Shown piece after piece: positions 25,101-34,089 of a stretch of DNA of 64,000 nt. The DNA is from Bog-113 sp965226755 (GTDB taxonomy: Bacteria > Acidobacteriota > Terriglobia > Bryobacterales > Bryobacteraceae): contig CBDDDT010000003.1 in assembly GCA_965226755.1 (NCBI GenBank), positions 496,001 through 560,000 of the forward strand. The letters run 5' to 3'. The position numbers and the translations under genes are program-made. Under the pieces are notes generated by a model. The model was not told the origin of the DNA, searched no databases, and saw nothing but the letters and a program-made list of their open reading frames with translations. How positions within the stretch are numbered: position 1 is the stretch's first letter; every line of letters starts with the position of its first letter.

Positions 25101-27248
25101 GTGACCCGTCTCGCCATCGCCTTCTGGATTCTCACCTCTTCCGCTTCTTCCGCCGTCCTGCGCACCGCTCAGACCGAGCTCGAATTCGATCCCCAACCCA
25201 GCGCTCCCCGTCTCCTCAGCCTTCGCCTGCCCGGCCAGCCTCGCTGGATCAACGCCGCGCCGGAAACCCTGATCAGTTCCGTCGAAATCGCCGGAAAATC
25301 CGTTCCGGTCCGCTGGGAATTCAAGCCGGCCGCCAGCGCATCCGACGCCCGCCATCTCCTCTTCGTTTACGAATCCGCTTCACCCCATCTGCGCCTGAAG
25401 TGGGAGTGGAGCGTCCCGGCCCCGACCGGCCCCATCGAACACACCGTACGTATCCAGAACCTCGCATCCTCCCCCATCTGGCTGCCGCTGCAGGACAGCT
25501 TCCGCTTCCGTTGGACCCTGCCGCCCGGCGTCGCTCTCCAGCAAATCTCCATCGAAAAGGGCGCCGGCAAGCCTTCGCCCGAAGGCACGCGCCAGGTCGC
25601 GTTTCGCCCCGGTGATCACTGGACCGGAACATCCAGCACCTACGCGCATCCAGCCGCTGGCGAGCCTCGCGAGATCATCCCCTGGCTCGCCGTCGAACGC
25701 ACCGGAACCGCGCCCGAGGGCTGGTATATCGGGGTCGAATTCAGCGGACGCACGCGCCTCACGCTCGCCCGCGACGAAAACTCGCTGAGCGGCGCCGTCG
25801 GCCTGAACCCCGACCCCGGCCCGTTTCGCTCCCGCCTCCAACCCGGCGAAACGTTCACCACCCCCGCCATCTTCCTCGGCGCGTTCCAGGGTGGAATCGA
25901 TAACCTCGGCAACGTTCTGCGCCCCTGGGTTCGACAGGTGCTCGGCAATCCCCGCGCTTGGCGAAATCCCCGTTATCCTCTCGCCGTCAACAACAGCTGG
26001 GGCAGCGGCATGCTCGTCGACGAGGCGCTCGCCCGGCGCATGATCCGCGATTCCGCCGATCTCGGCCTCGACATGTTCGGTCTCGACGCCGGCTGGTTTC
26101 GCGCCGTCGGCGACTGGGTTCCCGACCCCAACAAATTCCCTCACGGTCTCGCCGCCCTCAGCCGCTACGCCCACCAGCACGCGCTCAAGTTCGGCATCTG
26201 GGTCGATTGGACCCAAGCCGGCCTCAGTCCCGCTCCCGGCGCGCTCAATGTCCACGCCCCCGCCGTCCGCGACTGGCTCGTCTCCGATCCGCCTCCGGGC
26301 TGGAAGACCGAACCCTTCAAAGGCCAGACCATCGACATCGGCGTTCCCGCCGCCCAGGCTTATGCCCAGCGCCAGGTCGATCGCCTGGTGGACAATTTCC
26401 GCCTCGACATGCTCGAACATGACGGCTATCTCGTCGCCCAAGGCTGCGTCCGCGCCGATCATCCGCACGCCCCGCCTGATCCCGCCCATACTTCGATCAC
26501 GCACGAGGACGGAAACTTCTTCGTCGCCAGTTCTAACTCGACCGACGTCAGCTACCACGCCGTCCGCGCTTACTACGCCATCTATGCCCGTCTCCGCGCC
26601 CAACACCCCGATCTGCTCCTCGAAATCTGCAACGACGGCGGCCGCATGGTCGATTTCGGCAGCGCCGCCCACGGCGACTATTTCTCCATCACCGACTCCT
26701 ACGACCCGCTCTCCAACCGCCAGGCGTTCTTCGACGCCAGTCACCTTCTCCCGCCCGCGATGCTCGAAGCCTATGTCGAGAAATGGCCGGCGCCCGCCAT
26801 CGAAAACCTGCGCTACATGTTACGCAGCGGCATGCTGGGCTGGCTCACCCTTATGCTCGATTCCACCGCTTGGACCCCGCTTCAGCACGCCGCCGCCAAA
26901 GAAGAAATCCGGCTCTATCAGACCAATCTCCGCCCTCTCATTCGCGACGCGGATCTCTACCACATCACGCCGCGCCCGGATGGAATCCACTGGGACGGAA
27001 TTGAGTACTTCAACCCCGCCCGGCAAACCGGCGTCGTCTACGCCTTCCGCGGTTCCGCGCCGGACCCGGACCACTATACGTTCCCGCTGCAAGGCCTCGA
27101 TCCCCGCGCCCGCTACGCCTTACACTTTCAAGATCACAGCAGTCCGGATCGCGACCTTAGCGGCAGCGACCTTCTCCGCTCTGGCCTGAACGTTCGCTTA
27201 CCCGTCCCCGAAAGTTCCGAACTCATCTTCTTCACGCTTCAGAAATAA
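25101..27248 (+). CDS. GH36-like alpha-galactosidase/glycosidase, exported
   Basis: A 715-residue protein with a signal peptide (TRLAIAFWILTSSASSA). The N-terminal 280 residues form a beta-sandwich domain; the TIM barrel follows from about 290. LGLDMFGLDAGWF and GIWVDWTQAG are typical barrel strands, FRLDMLEHDGY carries the likely nucleophile Asp, and SITDSYDPLSNRQ the likely acid/base Asp of clan GH-D enzymes. It would release alpha-linked galactose or a related sugar. The start is GTG at 25101, next to the aquaporin stop. Confidence 0.85.
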   Translation: MTRLAIAFWILTSSASSAVLRTAQTELEFDPQPSAPRLLSLRLPGQPRWINAAPETLISSVEIAGKSVPVRWEFKPAASASDARHLLFVYESASPHLRLKWEWSVPAPTGPIEHTVRIQNLASSPIWLPLQDSFRFRWTLPPGVALQQISIEKGAGKPSPEGTRQVAFRPGDHWTGTSSTYAHPAAGEPREIIPWLAVERTGTAPEGWYIGVEFSGRTRLTLARDENSLSGAVGLNPDPGPFRSRLQPGETFTTPAIFLGAFQGGIDNLGNVLRPWVRQVLGNPRAWRNPRYPLAVNNSWGSGMLVDEALARRMIRDSADLGLDMFGLDAGWFRAVGDWVPDPNKFPHGLAALSRYAHQHALKFGIWVDWTQAGLSPAPGALNVHAPAVRDWLVSDPPPGWKTEPFKGQTIDIGVPAAQAYAQRQVDRLVDNFRLDMLEHDGYLVAQGCVRADHPHAPPDPAHTSITHEDGNFFVASSNSTDVSYHAVRAYYAIYARLRAQHPDLLLEICNDGGRMVDFGSAAHGDYFSITDSYDPLSNRQAFFDASHLLPPAMLEAYVEKWPAPAIENLRYMLRSGMLGWLTLMLDSTAWTPLQHAAAKEEIRLYQTNLRPLIRDADLYHITPRPDGIHWDGIEYFNPARQTGVVYAFRGSAPDPDHYTFPLQGLDPRARYALHFQDHSSPDRDLSGSDLLRSGLNVRLPVPESSELIFFTLQK

Positions 27249-27370
27249 GCCGCTCCGCTGATGGTTCCCAATCCAAACTCGTAATCTCTTCGGATCTGCT
27301 CGAATAGCTCTACTTTGGCTCTCCTGTTCACCGAAGCCCTCTTGCCTTACTGCAGGATGCTTCAGTCCTT

Positions 27371-27625
27371 CCTCAACAGGTGGGCCAAATCAATCCATCA
27401 CTCCGGGCCAGAGTCTTGCGGGAATGGACGGCTTACTTCAACTACGGTTCTCGAAAGGCGGCCTACCGAGAAGGCGACAACTACGTCTATCAGGGCGTGT
27501 TGAGTTTTCTTCGGCGGCGTAGCAAGGTGAAGTCGCGTGGCACCAACCGCTTTTCCTATTCGGCGGTGTACGGCGAGCTTGGCTTTCTCAAGCTTCTTCG
27601 TGTGCATCTTGGCCCCCTTCCGTGA
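27371..27625 (+). pseudogene. Group II intron maturase, C-terminal fragment
   Basis: The frame reads INPSLRARVLREWTAYFNYG, then NYVYQGVLSFLRRRSKVKSR and SAVYGELGFLKL before a stop. This matches the maturase (GIIM) domain at the end of group II intron reverse transcriptases, which normally run over 400 residues. The YxDD reverse transcriptase core is absent: no matching frame exists in the 120 bases up to the end of the GH36 gene. An in-frame GTG at 27380 is not a real start. Confidence 0.82.
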
Positions 27626-27648
27626 GCTTGCTGTGAACTCAGTCCCAA

Positions 27649-27680
27649 AGCCGGATGCCGGAGATCGGCACGTCCGGTTT
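27649..27680 (+). ncRNA. Group II intron domain V
   Basis: A hairpin with lower stem 27649-27655/27673-27679 (seven pairs, one G-U), a two-base CG bulge at 27671-27672, an upper stem 27656-27660/27666-27670 and a short purine loop. The catalytic AGC triad is at 27649-27651. Size, bulge and triad are those of domain V. Confidence 0.8.
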
Positions 27681-27741
27681 GATGAGCGGGAACGAGAAAC
27701 AGGACGACTCCGGTCAGCACCTGCGCTCGTTCTCGACCCTA

Positions 27742-28172
27742 CTCCATTGATCCCCAACACCCAGTGCCGCGCATGCGGGGATGCGCGAATGTCCAGCGCC
27801 ATTCCGCCTGCGGAAATCATTCCGGGCTCATCGTGAAAACGATTCCCTGGGCTATGCGAAAAACCGTTGGCTTTCCCGTCGGAATCGCTGTTCACCTTCA
27901 ACCCGGAATCCGCATTTGGGAGCCGGAACCATTCTATTTCGACGATCGGTTGGGAGAGTCTGGCTGACGAAGGATTGACTTTATTCGACGTATCGGAACC
28001 TCCTCCGTGAGGTCCCTTCCGCTTTTCCGGCGGCGTGCCCGCGCCGGATCTCTTCAAATACTTCCACTTTCTGCCTCCTCTCCATGCCGGAATGTTTTCA
28101 ATTCCGGGCTGTCCAGGTGGGTCCAAAGCAGATAATCGAAGAGGCCGTAAGCTGCACTGGCAAACCCATCAA
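27742..28172. other. Intergenic stretch after the intron relic
   Basis: About 430 bases between the intron relic and the stop of the STAND-TPR gene. A long minus-strand frame crosses it and the intron relic, but it runs antisense to the maturase and its product has biased, unstructured composition, so I do not call it. No RNA gene or repeat was seen. Confidence 0.4.
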
Positions 28173-31100
28173 TTAAGGTCTTAGTAGCTGTAAAACTTTA
28201 TCCAGATTGTTCTGCGTCATTGCCCAATCCTGCGGATACGACTCCCGTGTCCGCACCTCCAGCGCCCGCTCGTAGCAGGCAATCGCCTCCCGCAGGTTCG
28301 CCCCCCTGTCGCCGTCCGGCCGGTTGTTCCAGGCAGTGCCGAGATTGTTCTGCGTCATTGCCCAATTCTGCGGATACGACTCCCGCGTCCGCACCTCCAG
28401 CGCCCGCTCGTAGCAGGCAATCGCCTCCCGCACGTTCGCCCCCGTGTCGCCGTCCGGCCGGACGTTCCAGGCATAGCCGAGATTGTTCTGCGTCAATGCC
28501 CAATCCTGCGGATACGACTCCCGCGTCCGCACCTCCAACGCCCGCTCGTAGCAGGCAATCGCCTCCCGCAGGTTCGCCCCCCTGTCGCCGTCCGGCCGGT
28601 GGTTCCAGGCAGTGCCGAGATTGTTCTGCGTCATTGCCCAATCCTGCGGATACGACTCCCGCGTCCACACCTCCAGCGCCCGCTCGTAGCAGGCAACCGC
28701 CTCCCGCAGGTTCGCCCCCCTGTCGCCGTCCGGCCGGTCTTTCCAGGCAGTCCCGAGATTGTTCTGCGTCATTGCCCAATCCTGCGGATACGACTCCCGC
28801 GTCCGCACCTCCAGCGCCCGCTCGTAGCAGGCAATCGCCTCCCGCAGATTCGCCCCCCTGTCGCCGTCCGGCCGGTTGTTCCAGGCATTGCCGAGATTGT
28901 TCTGCGTCATTGCCCAATTCTGCGGATACGACTCCCGTGTCCACACCTCCAGCGCCCGCTCGTAGCAGGCAATCGCCTCCCGCAGGTTCGCCCCCCTGTC
29001 GCCGTCCGGCCGGTGGTTCCAGGCAGTGCCGAGATTGTTCTGCGTCATTGCCCAATCCTGCGGATACGACTCCCGCGTCCACACCTCCAGCGCCCGCTCG
29101 TAGCAGGCAACCGCCTCCCGCAGGTTCGCCCCCCTGTCGCCGTCCGGCCGGTCTTTCCAGGCAGTCCCGAGATTGTTCTGCGTCATTGCCCAATCCTGCG
29201 GATACGACTCCCGCGTCCACACCTCCAGCGCCCGCTCGTAGCACGCAATCGCCTCCCGCAGGTTGGCGCCCCTGTCGCCGTCCGGCCGGTTGTTCCAGGC
29301 ATTGCCGAGATTGTTCTGCGTCATTGCCCAATTCTGCGGATACGACTCCCGCGTCCGCACCTCCAGCGCCCGCTCGTAGCAGGCAATCGCCTCCCGCAGG
29401 TTCGCCCCCCTGTCGCCGTCCGGCCGGACGTTCCAGGCAGAGCCGAGATTGTTCTGCGTCATTGCCCAATTCTGCGGATACGACTCCCGTGTCCGCACCT
29501 CCAGCGCCCGCTCGTAGCAGGCAATCGCCTCCCGCAGGTTCGCCCCCCTGTAGCCGTCCGGCCGGTCGTTCCAGGCATTGCCGAGATTGTTCTGCGTCAT
29601 TGCCCAATTCTGCGGATACGACTCCCGTGTCCACACCTCCAGCGCCCGCTCGTAGCAGGCAATCGCCTCCCGCAGGTTCGCCCCCCTGTCGCCCAGCGAT
29701 GATTTGCAATATTCGACTGCGAGGTCATGGCCAGCCTGTGCTTCGATTACAGTCCAATCTGGCAGATCGAGAAGTTGTATCGGCTGCCACCAGGATAAGA
29801 GCCGGTAATGGAACGCCATGTCGACCGGCTGTGCCGATCGGGCAACTTCGACGAGATCGTTCCATTCCCGCAGTGCAGCCTGTTTCTGCAAATGCCAGCC
29901 GTGGTACCAGGCCAATGGGGCCTGCGTATCCTTGGGACTAGATGTTCGGGCCGCCCAATATTCCCGCCACCACTGATGCATGTCGCGCCACAGATCCGTT
30001 TCCCGATGCAAGAGATCCTCGACAATAGCCCGCTGCATTGCTGAATGGATGCTCCACCATCCAGCTTTGCCCTCAACGCCCACGAAGAAACTGAACGATC
30101 GAAGCATGCGCCAATCCGTGTCTTGCGACTGAGAAGCATGCGTGGAGTGAGCAGCCCGAGCGGCCGTTTCGTCGAACTCCGGGGTTAGAGCCAATTTTTG
30201 CAGCCAGTCTGAATCCGATTGTTGGGCAAGCGATTTCAGGAAGCGGAGTGCCAGCGCCGTCCAGTCTCCCGCCGGCAGTGCTGAGAACAGCGCCGGAGTT
30301 ACTATCCGATGGTTCACCTCGCGCTCAACCCAAGCGAGGTCCGCAAGTAAACCTAAGTGGAAGGTGTGATAGGCGCTGTCCGCTGTCAGGCAGGCGTCCA
30401 GCATTGCTTGCTGAACCTTCGGATTCTCGAAGCCGCAACGCAGCAGGAATTCGCGTGCGTCAATCTCAGAGAGCCCATTGACTGGGTGCTGGTCGAGCCA
30501 TGAAGGGTCTGCCCAATCCGGATCAATCCTTTCCCATGTAAGGCGGTTCTGACCTGCAAGAACAAACAACACACGATCGTTGAGCTCGCAAATGAGATCA
30601 CGTAGCCACCGGGTACGAATTTCCAGGCGGGATGTCGAAGCATCCATGGATTCCTGCGCTTCTAGTGTGTCAATAAAAACGACGGCTTGCACGGCCCGGT
30701 ACTGCCGCACGGGAAGAGTTCCCTCGGTCTTGAGATCCTGCGCCAAACGCCAGACCAAGGTTTTTTCTATGTCTTCCGGAGGGGAGTTGCGCAGAAGCCT
30801 TAGGTCCTGCTGGAGCAAACGGGCCAGACTATCGAGACCAACTTTGTTTTTCAGGTGGGGATACAGCTTTTCGAGAACGGTATAACCGAGCTGCAGAGTA
30901 GGGCCGGCAATAGGAACTAATCCAAGGCCGCTTCTGATGATTTCATTGACGACACTGAAGGCGGTCTTGCGGCCGGGAACGTCGAGACTCGATTCTTCGC
31001 GTATTCCTCTTTGCACCTGCAAAAAGCCATACGCCAGGTCGAATCGAGGGCATGGAGCTTCTGTGATTTCGCGAATAACGGCTAAGACAGCAGAAGGATC

Positions 31101-31373
31101 GTCGCGAAGACGATTAGAGACTCCTTCCAGCGTGAAGTCAATACGTGCAGAAGGAATACCTCGCCAAATGGAAGCGAGTTGACCCTGCATATGCCGCAGG
31201 AGCCACGTCTTGCCAATACCGCCCACGCCAAAGAACATGACCGCGGGAAGGCGAGGGAAGTCTCCCGCGGGCGCGTTCAGAAAGCGTGAAAAAACTGTTT
31301 GCTGCGCTTCACGGTTGGTGAAGCGTTCCATCTCAATAGAGGGCTTGCCGGGAGTGTAACTCGGTTTTGCCAC
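28173..31373 (-). CDS. STAND-type P-loop ATPase with tandem TPR array
   Basis: A 1066-residue protein. After a short N-terminus with FTNREAQQ (residues 18-25, typical of the region before a STAND NTPase) comes Walker A FFGVGGIGKTWLL (about 47-59), Walker B AVVFIDTLE near 235 and a sensor strand VLFVLAGQNR. A winged-helix and linker region leads to residue 563, after which eleven TPR units of 46 residues fill the C-terminus. STAND proteins act as regulated switches in signalling and antiviral defence, the repeats binding the trigger. No separate effector domain (nuclease, TIR, CHAT) is visible. The gene stands alone beside an intron relic, suggesting an accessory locus. Confidence 0.85.
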   Translation of the reverse strand: MAKPSYTPGKPSIEMERFTNREAQQTVFSRFLNAPAGDFPRLPAVMFFGVGGIGKTWLLRHMQGQLASIWRGIPSARIDFTLEGVSNRLRDDPSAVLAVIREITEAPCPRFDLAYGFLQVQRGIREESSLDVPGRKTAFSVVNEIIRSGLGLVPIAGPTLQLGYTVLEKLYPHLKNKVGLDSLARLLQQDLRLLRNSPPEDIEKTLVWRLAQDLKTEGTLPVRQYRAVQAVVFIDTLEAQESMDASTSRLEIRTRWLRDLICELNDRVLFVLAGQNRLTWERIDPDWADPSWLDQHPVNGLSEIDAREFLLRCGFENPKVQQAMLDACLTADSAYHTFHLGLLADLAWVEREVNHRIVTPALFSALPAGDWTALALRFLKSLAQQSDSDWLQKLALTPEFDETAARAAHSTHASQSQDTDWRMLRSFSFFVGVEGKAGWWSIHSAMQRAIVEDLLHRETDLWRDMHQWWREYWAARTSSPKDTQAPLAWYHGWHLQKQAALREWNDLVEVARSAQPVDMAFHYRLLSWWQPIQLLDLPDWTVIEAQAGHDLAVEYCKSSLGDRGANLREAIACYERALEVWTRESYPQNWAMTQNNLGNAWNDRPDGYRGANLREAIACYERALEVRTRESYPQNWAMTQNNLGSAWNVRPDGDRGANLREAIACYERALEVRTRESYPQNWAMTQNNLGNAWNNRPDGDRGANLREAIACYERALEVWTRESYPQDWAMTQNNLGTAWKDRPDGDRGANLREAVACYERALEVWTRESYPQDWAMTQNNLGTAWNHRPDGDRGANLREAIACYERALEVWTRESYPQNWAMTQNNLGNAWNNRPDGDRGANLREAIACYERALEVRTRESYPQDWAMTQNNLGTAWKDRPDGDRGANLREAVACYERALEVWTRESYPQDWAMTQNNLGTAWNHRPDGDRGANLREAIACYERALEVRTRESYPQDWALTQNNLGYAWNVRPDGDTGANVREAIACYERALEVRTRESYPQNWAMTQNNLGTAWNNRPDGDRGANLREAIACYERALEVRTRESYPQDWAMTQNNLDKVLQLLRP
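28176..29687 (-). repeat. Eleven tandem 138-bp TPR repeats
   Basis: Ten full 138-base units and a last one of 132 bases that diverges at its end. Each encodes GANLREAIACYERALEV, TRESYPQ(N/D)WAMTQNNLG and a linker RPDGD. Variation is limited to a few positions (W/R, N/D, and the pair before RPDGD). Units 3-5 and 6-8 share the same order of linkers (NN, KD, NH), so a 414-base block was duplicated recently. Confidence 0.95.
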
Positions 31374-31815
31374 GCGTCGAGTTTAACATGGTGGACAGCA
31401 GCTACAAGCTTTTGCTCAGCCCGTGAATGCGTTTTAAAACGCCAGCGCGGTTTTGAAACTGCATTTTTGAACGAGAGCCCCGGTTCCTGTTAACAAAGCT
31501 GTGTGGCTGCCGGAGGGGGTCCTGAAAACTGTGTAAACGTTCCCCGGTAAGAATAGGAGGACGGAATGAAGAAAGAAAAGCAGCGGCGACCGGCCAGCAA
31601 ATGCTATTCAGCACTCTCGGTCCCGGCGGGTCGTTCACGCAAGGCCCCGGATTCGCCATCGGCGCCGGCGGGATGTGGAATCTTTCGGGAAACAACGGCT
31701 CCACATAAACGGCATAGTCACCCAAAACGGCGTAATGGTGCCGATAGCGGATCAATAACAGTTAGGGACGTGACTAAGCCCCATGATCCCGGATCCCAAA
31801 CGCCCGTTGACCTGT
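31374..31815. other. 442-base intergenic region with palindrome and gene debris
   Basis: A perfect 14-base palindrome GCGTTTTAAAACGC lies at 31429-31442, followed by a related GGTTTTGAAAC at 31449. On the plus strand 31601-31708 a 35-codon frame reads MLFSTLGPGGSFTQGPGF, like the start of the mature part of choice-of-anchor (PEP-CTERM-type) surface proteins, and then stops. This looks like debris of such a gene. No intact gene is supported. Confidence 0.35.
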
Positions 31816-32847
31816 CTAACGCACCGCCGCTTCCAAGTAAGTGAGCTGTCGCCGGTCGCAATCCAGTTCGACTTCTATCCCATAGGGAATGATGAACATG
31901 GGGTCCGTATGCCCAAAGTCCATTTGCGTCACCAGAGGCAAGGATTGCAGGTTTAACTCGATGCAGACGTCACGAAGCGCCGCATCATAGGCGCCAAAGC
32001 TGGATTCCTCTCCATACGGGCGTCCGAAAAGAATTCCTCTAACGGCCTGGAGCGCGCCGGTCGCGGCGATGGCTCGCAGAATACGCACAACCGCGCCCGG
32101 CGCGATTGCTTCTTCTGACACCTCTATGAATAGGATGCTTTCGCGCCAAACAGAAAGGTCCGGCCACACGGAACTTCCCCTCAGCCAATCCATCACCTCC
32201 AGGCACCCGCCAATAAGCTTGCCCCGGTGAATTCCGGTTCCCTGAAGCCAATGCCAACCCGAACATGGTTGAAGCGTTCGGCTCTGATTCTGCAGTTCCG
32301 GTAAGCCCCAGTCGAGACGTTCACAAGTCCAGCCGTCAGTATTTGGCGCGATCGGCCCGGCGGGTTCTTTGGAAATCAGAGTCTTATAGATGGACGAAGT
32401 CATGTACGGGAGCAGTCCCCCGTTTTCGCCGAAGCCCGCCATGATAGAAGGCCCGTAGAAGCTGACCAACCCCGCCTGAAAGCAAGCAAAATGAGTTACA
32501 GTCGAGTCGGAATATCCGAGAAAGACTTTTGGATTGTCGCGAATCACCGCCAGATCGAGAAAGGGAAGCAGCCGAATCGAATCGTCTCCGCCAATTGTGC
32601 ACACGATCCCGTCAATCGATGGATCGGCGAAAGCTTCCATAAGGTCGGACGCCCGTGCCTCCGGATGCGCTGAAAGCCAAGCCGCATCAGCCATGGCGTG
32701 GCGGCTCTCGACCACGGTGAATCCGAATTGCTGTTCCAATTGACGCTTCCCGGCAAGGTAACGGTGTGGAAAGGCGCCCGGGCCTCCCCAGGACAGCGAA
32801 ACGGTTGCGATTCGGTCTCCTGACCGAAGTGCGGCGGGCTTAATCAT
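31816..32847 (-). CDS. S66 family peptidase (MccF/LD-carboxypeptidase-like)
   Basis: A 343-residue cytoplasmic serine peptidase. The nucleophile motif is VFLGYSDSTVTHF (Ser about residue 113), preceded by CTIGGDDSIRLLPFLD. A Glu in FIEVSEEA (about 238) and a His in MDFGHTDP (about 309) fit the Ser-Glu-His triad of S66 enzymes. Members cleave LD-peptide bonds in muropeptides or detoxify microcin C (MccF). The longer loop and length favour the MccF-like branch, but the substrate cannot be read here. It lies 29 bases after the DUF1801 gene on the same strand. Confidence 0.9.
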   Translation of the reverse strand: MIKPAALRSGDRIATVSLSWGGPGAFPHRYLAGKRQLEQQFGFTVVESRHAMADAAWLSAHPEARASDLMEAFADPSIDGIVCTIGGDDSIRLLPFLDLAVIRDNPKVFLGYSDSTVTHFACFQAGLVSFYGPSIMAGFGENGGLLPYMTSSIYKTLISKEPAGPIAPNTDGWTCERLDWGLPELQNQSRTLQPCSGWHWLQGTGIHRGKLIGGCLEVMDWLRGSSVWPDLSVWRESILFIEVSEEAIAPGAVVRILRAIAATGALQAVRGILFGRPYGEESSFGAYDAALRDVCIELNLQSLPLVTQMDFGHTDPMFIIPYGIEVELDCDRRQLTYLEAAVR

Positions 32848-32876
32848 ACTCTGGGTGTCTGACGAAAGGTGATCAC

Positions 32877-33365
32877 TTACTGCTTCGTCGTCGCGCTCCG
32901 GCGCGGGCGCTGCTTCTCCGAAACAGACTTGATCACTGTATAGCCGTTCTTCCCGGGCATCGGCGTTTTCCCGAAAGCTAACGCCGCTTGGATCAGTTCT
33001 TCAACTTCAGCTCGCGAAAGCATCTCCGCGTTCTCCAGCGGCAAACTGCGCGTCTGGTTTCCGCTCCCTCTCAATATCTTTGTTGGGTCGGGGAGCTTGG
33101 CCCCTTGTATAAAACAGATCGAGACGCCTTTCGCCTGCGCCGCGATAGAAAGAACCGCCTCGGAAGCTCGCTCATTCGGGCCATACCCGATCACAAAGAA
33201 ATTGTAGTTGTCATAGACCATCTCGACGGCCCCTGGCAGTCGTCTTCTCAGTGCCTTGCGAGCTGCCCTGATTTGACGCGCGACCTCCGGGTCAAACTTG
33301 TCGATAAACCCCTCCAGCCGGACCTCTGGCGAGTCCTCGGCAGCCGGTTTAGCGATCGCTTTCAT
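32877..33365 (-). CDS. DUF1801 domain protein
   Basis: A 162-residue protein of the DUF1801/YdhG type. Typical features are the early helix FDPEVARQIRAARKALRRRL, the strand MVYDNYNFFVIGYG and SICFIQGAKLPDP. The C-terminus is Lys/Arg-rich. The fold is known structurally in the family, the role is not. It is probably cotranscribed with the S66 peptidase downstream and diverges from the sigma factor gene. Confidence 0.85.
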   Translation of the reverse strand: MKAIAKPAAEDSPEVRLEGFIDKFDPEVARQIRAARKALRRRLPGAVEMVYDNYNFFVIGYGPNERASEAVLSIAAQAKGVSICFIQGAKLPDPTKILRGSGNQTRSLPLENAEMLSRAEVEELIQAALAFGKTPMPGKNGYTVIKSVSEKQRPRRSATTKQ

Positions 33366-33543
33366 GGGATCCTGCCTATCTTACTCGATGTGCGTGTCGG
33401 TGTCGCGCCGGCGCACCGGCTGCTTCTGCTTCCGCCGTGGCCGGCTTTCCGCTGATCGCCGCAATAGCGTCCCGAAACTTTCTGCTCTAAGACTGTTAGA
33501 AACTCCGTTGTCCGGCGACTACCTTAAATGTGGGAGAACGGTA

Positions 33544-34089
33544 TTGATTCCGGCCGGACCAACAAATCAGGATACCCTCTACCGGGAGGCAGCGGATCGA
33601 TTCGGCCCCGCGCTCGTTCGCCTGGCAAGAGCCTACGAAGCCGATCCGGAGAAAAGCCGCGACCTCGGCCAGGACATTCATTTTCAGCTATGGCGCAGTT
33701 TTCAACGCTACGATTCCCGCTGTTCCCTCCGAACCTGGGTCTATCGAGTCGCCCACCACGTCGCGGTCTCGCACGTCATTCGGAAACGGCGAACCTTTTC
33801 AAACCTCGTGAGCCTCGAAGAACTTGAAGTCCTCCCGGACAAAGAGGATGCGCAGGCCGCCGCAAACCAGCGCATGGATCTGAACCGGCTATCGGCATTG
33901 ATTCAGCGGCTCAAACCGCTCGATCGTCAGGTGATCGTTTCTTATCTCGAAGATATAGATGCAGTCTCGATCGGCGAGATTACCGGCCTATCGCCCGCGA
34001 ATGTGGCTATGCGGATTCATCGAATCAAGAACATCCTCGCGAAGCGATTCCACGAAGGACGGCACGAGGGAGGAAACGATGCGGGATGA
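33544..34089 (+). CDS. ECF-type RNA polymerase sigma factor
   Basis: A 181-residue sigma-70 family factor. Region 2 includes DLGQDIHFQLWRSFQRYD and SLRTWVYRVAHHVAVSH; region 4 includes LKPLDRQVIVSYLED and ITGLSPANVAMRIHRIK (helix-turn-helix). The start is taken as TTG at 33544 because GGGAG lies 7 bases upstream and no ATG or GTG suits; the frame is open further upstream but that part is not sigma-like and overlaps the DUF1801 gene. The downstream membrane protein overlaps by 11 bases and may be its anti-sigma partner. Confidence 0.85.
   Translation: MIPAGPTNQDTLYREAADRFGPALVRLARAYEADPEKSRDLGQDIHFQLWRSFQRYDSRCSLRTWVYRVAHHVAVSHVIRKRRTFSNLVSLEELEVLPDKEDAQAAANQRMDLNRLSALIQRLKPLDRQVIVSYLEDIDAVSIGEITGLSPANVAMRIHRIKNILAKRFHEGRHEGGNDAG

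Larger units (their letters stand above)
27371..27741 (+). mobile_element. 3' remnant of a group II intron
   Basis: The last 80 codons of an intron-encoded maturase are followed by a recognisable domain V and a hairpin fitting domain VI (stem 27688-27696 with 27726-27734, nine pairs). The 5' part of the intron and the reverse transcriptase body are missing, so this is an immobile relic. The 3' end is estimated at about 27741. Confidence 0.8.

Noticed and set aside
23813..25165. Minus-strand frame of 450 codons
   Set aside because: Antisense to the HIT and aquaporin genes; Gly/Glu/Asp-rich composition typical of antisense reading in GC-rich DNA.
25380..26744. Minus-strand frame of 454 codons
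   Set aside because: Antisense to the GH36 gene, whose catalytic motifs are clear.
27398..28126. Minus-strand frame of 242 codons
   Set aside because: It runs antisense to the group II maturase fragment and domain V, and its composition is low-complexity Ser/Arg/Gly with no domain.
28176..29687. Regular 138-base repeats that might suggest a CRISPR or satellite
   Set aside because: They are in frame in a long gene, encode TPR helices and have no spacers. Long frames on the other five readings here are by-products of the repeat.
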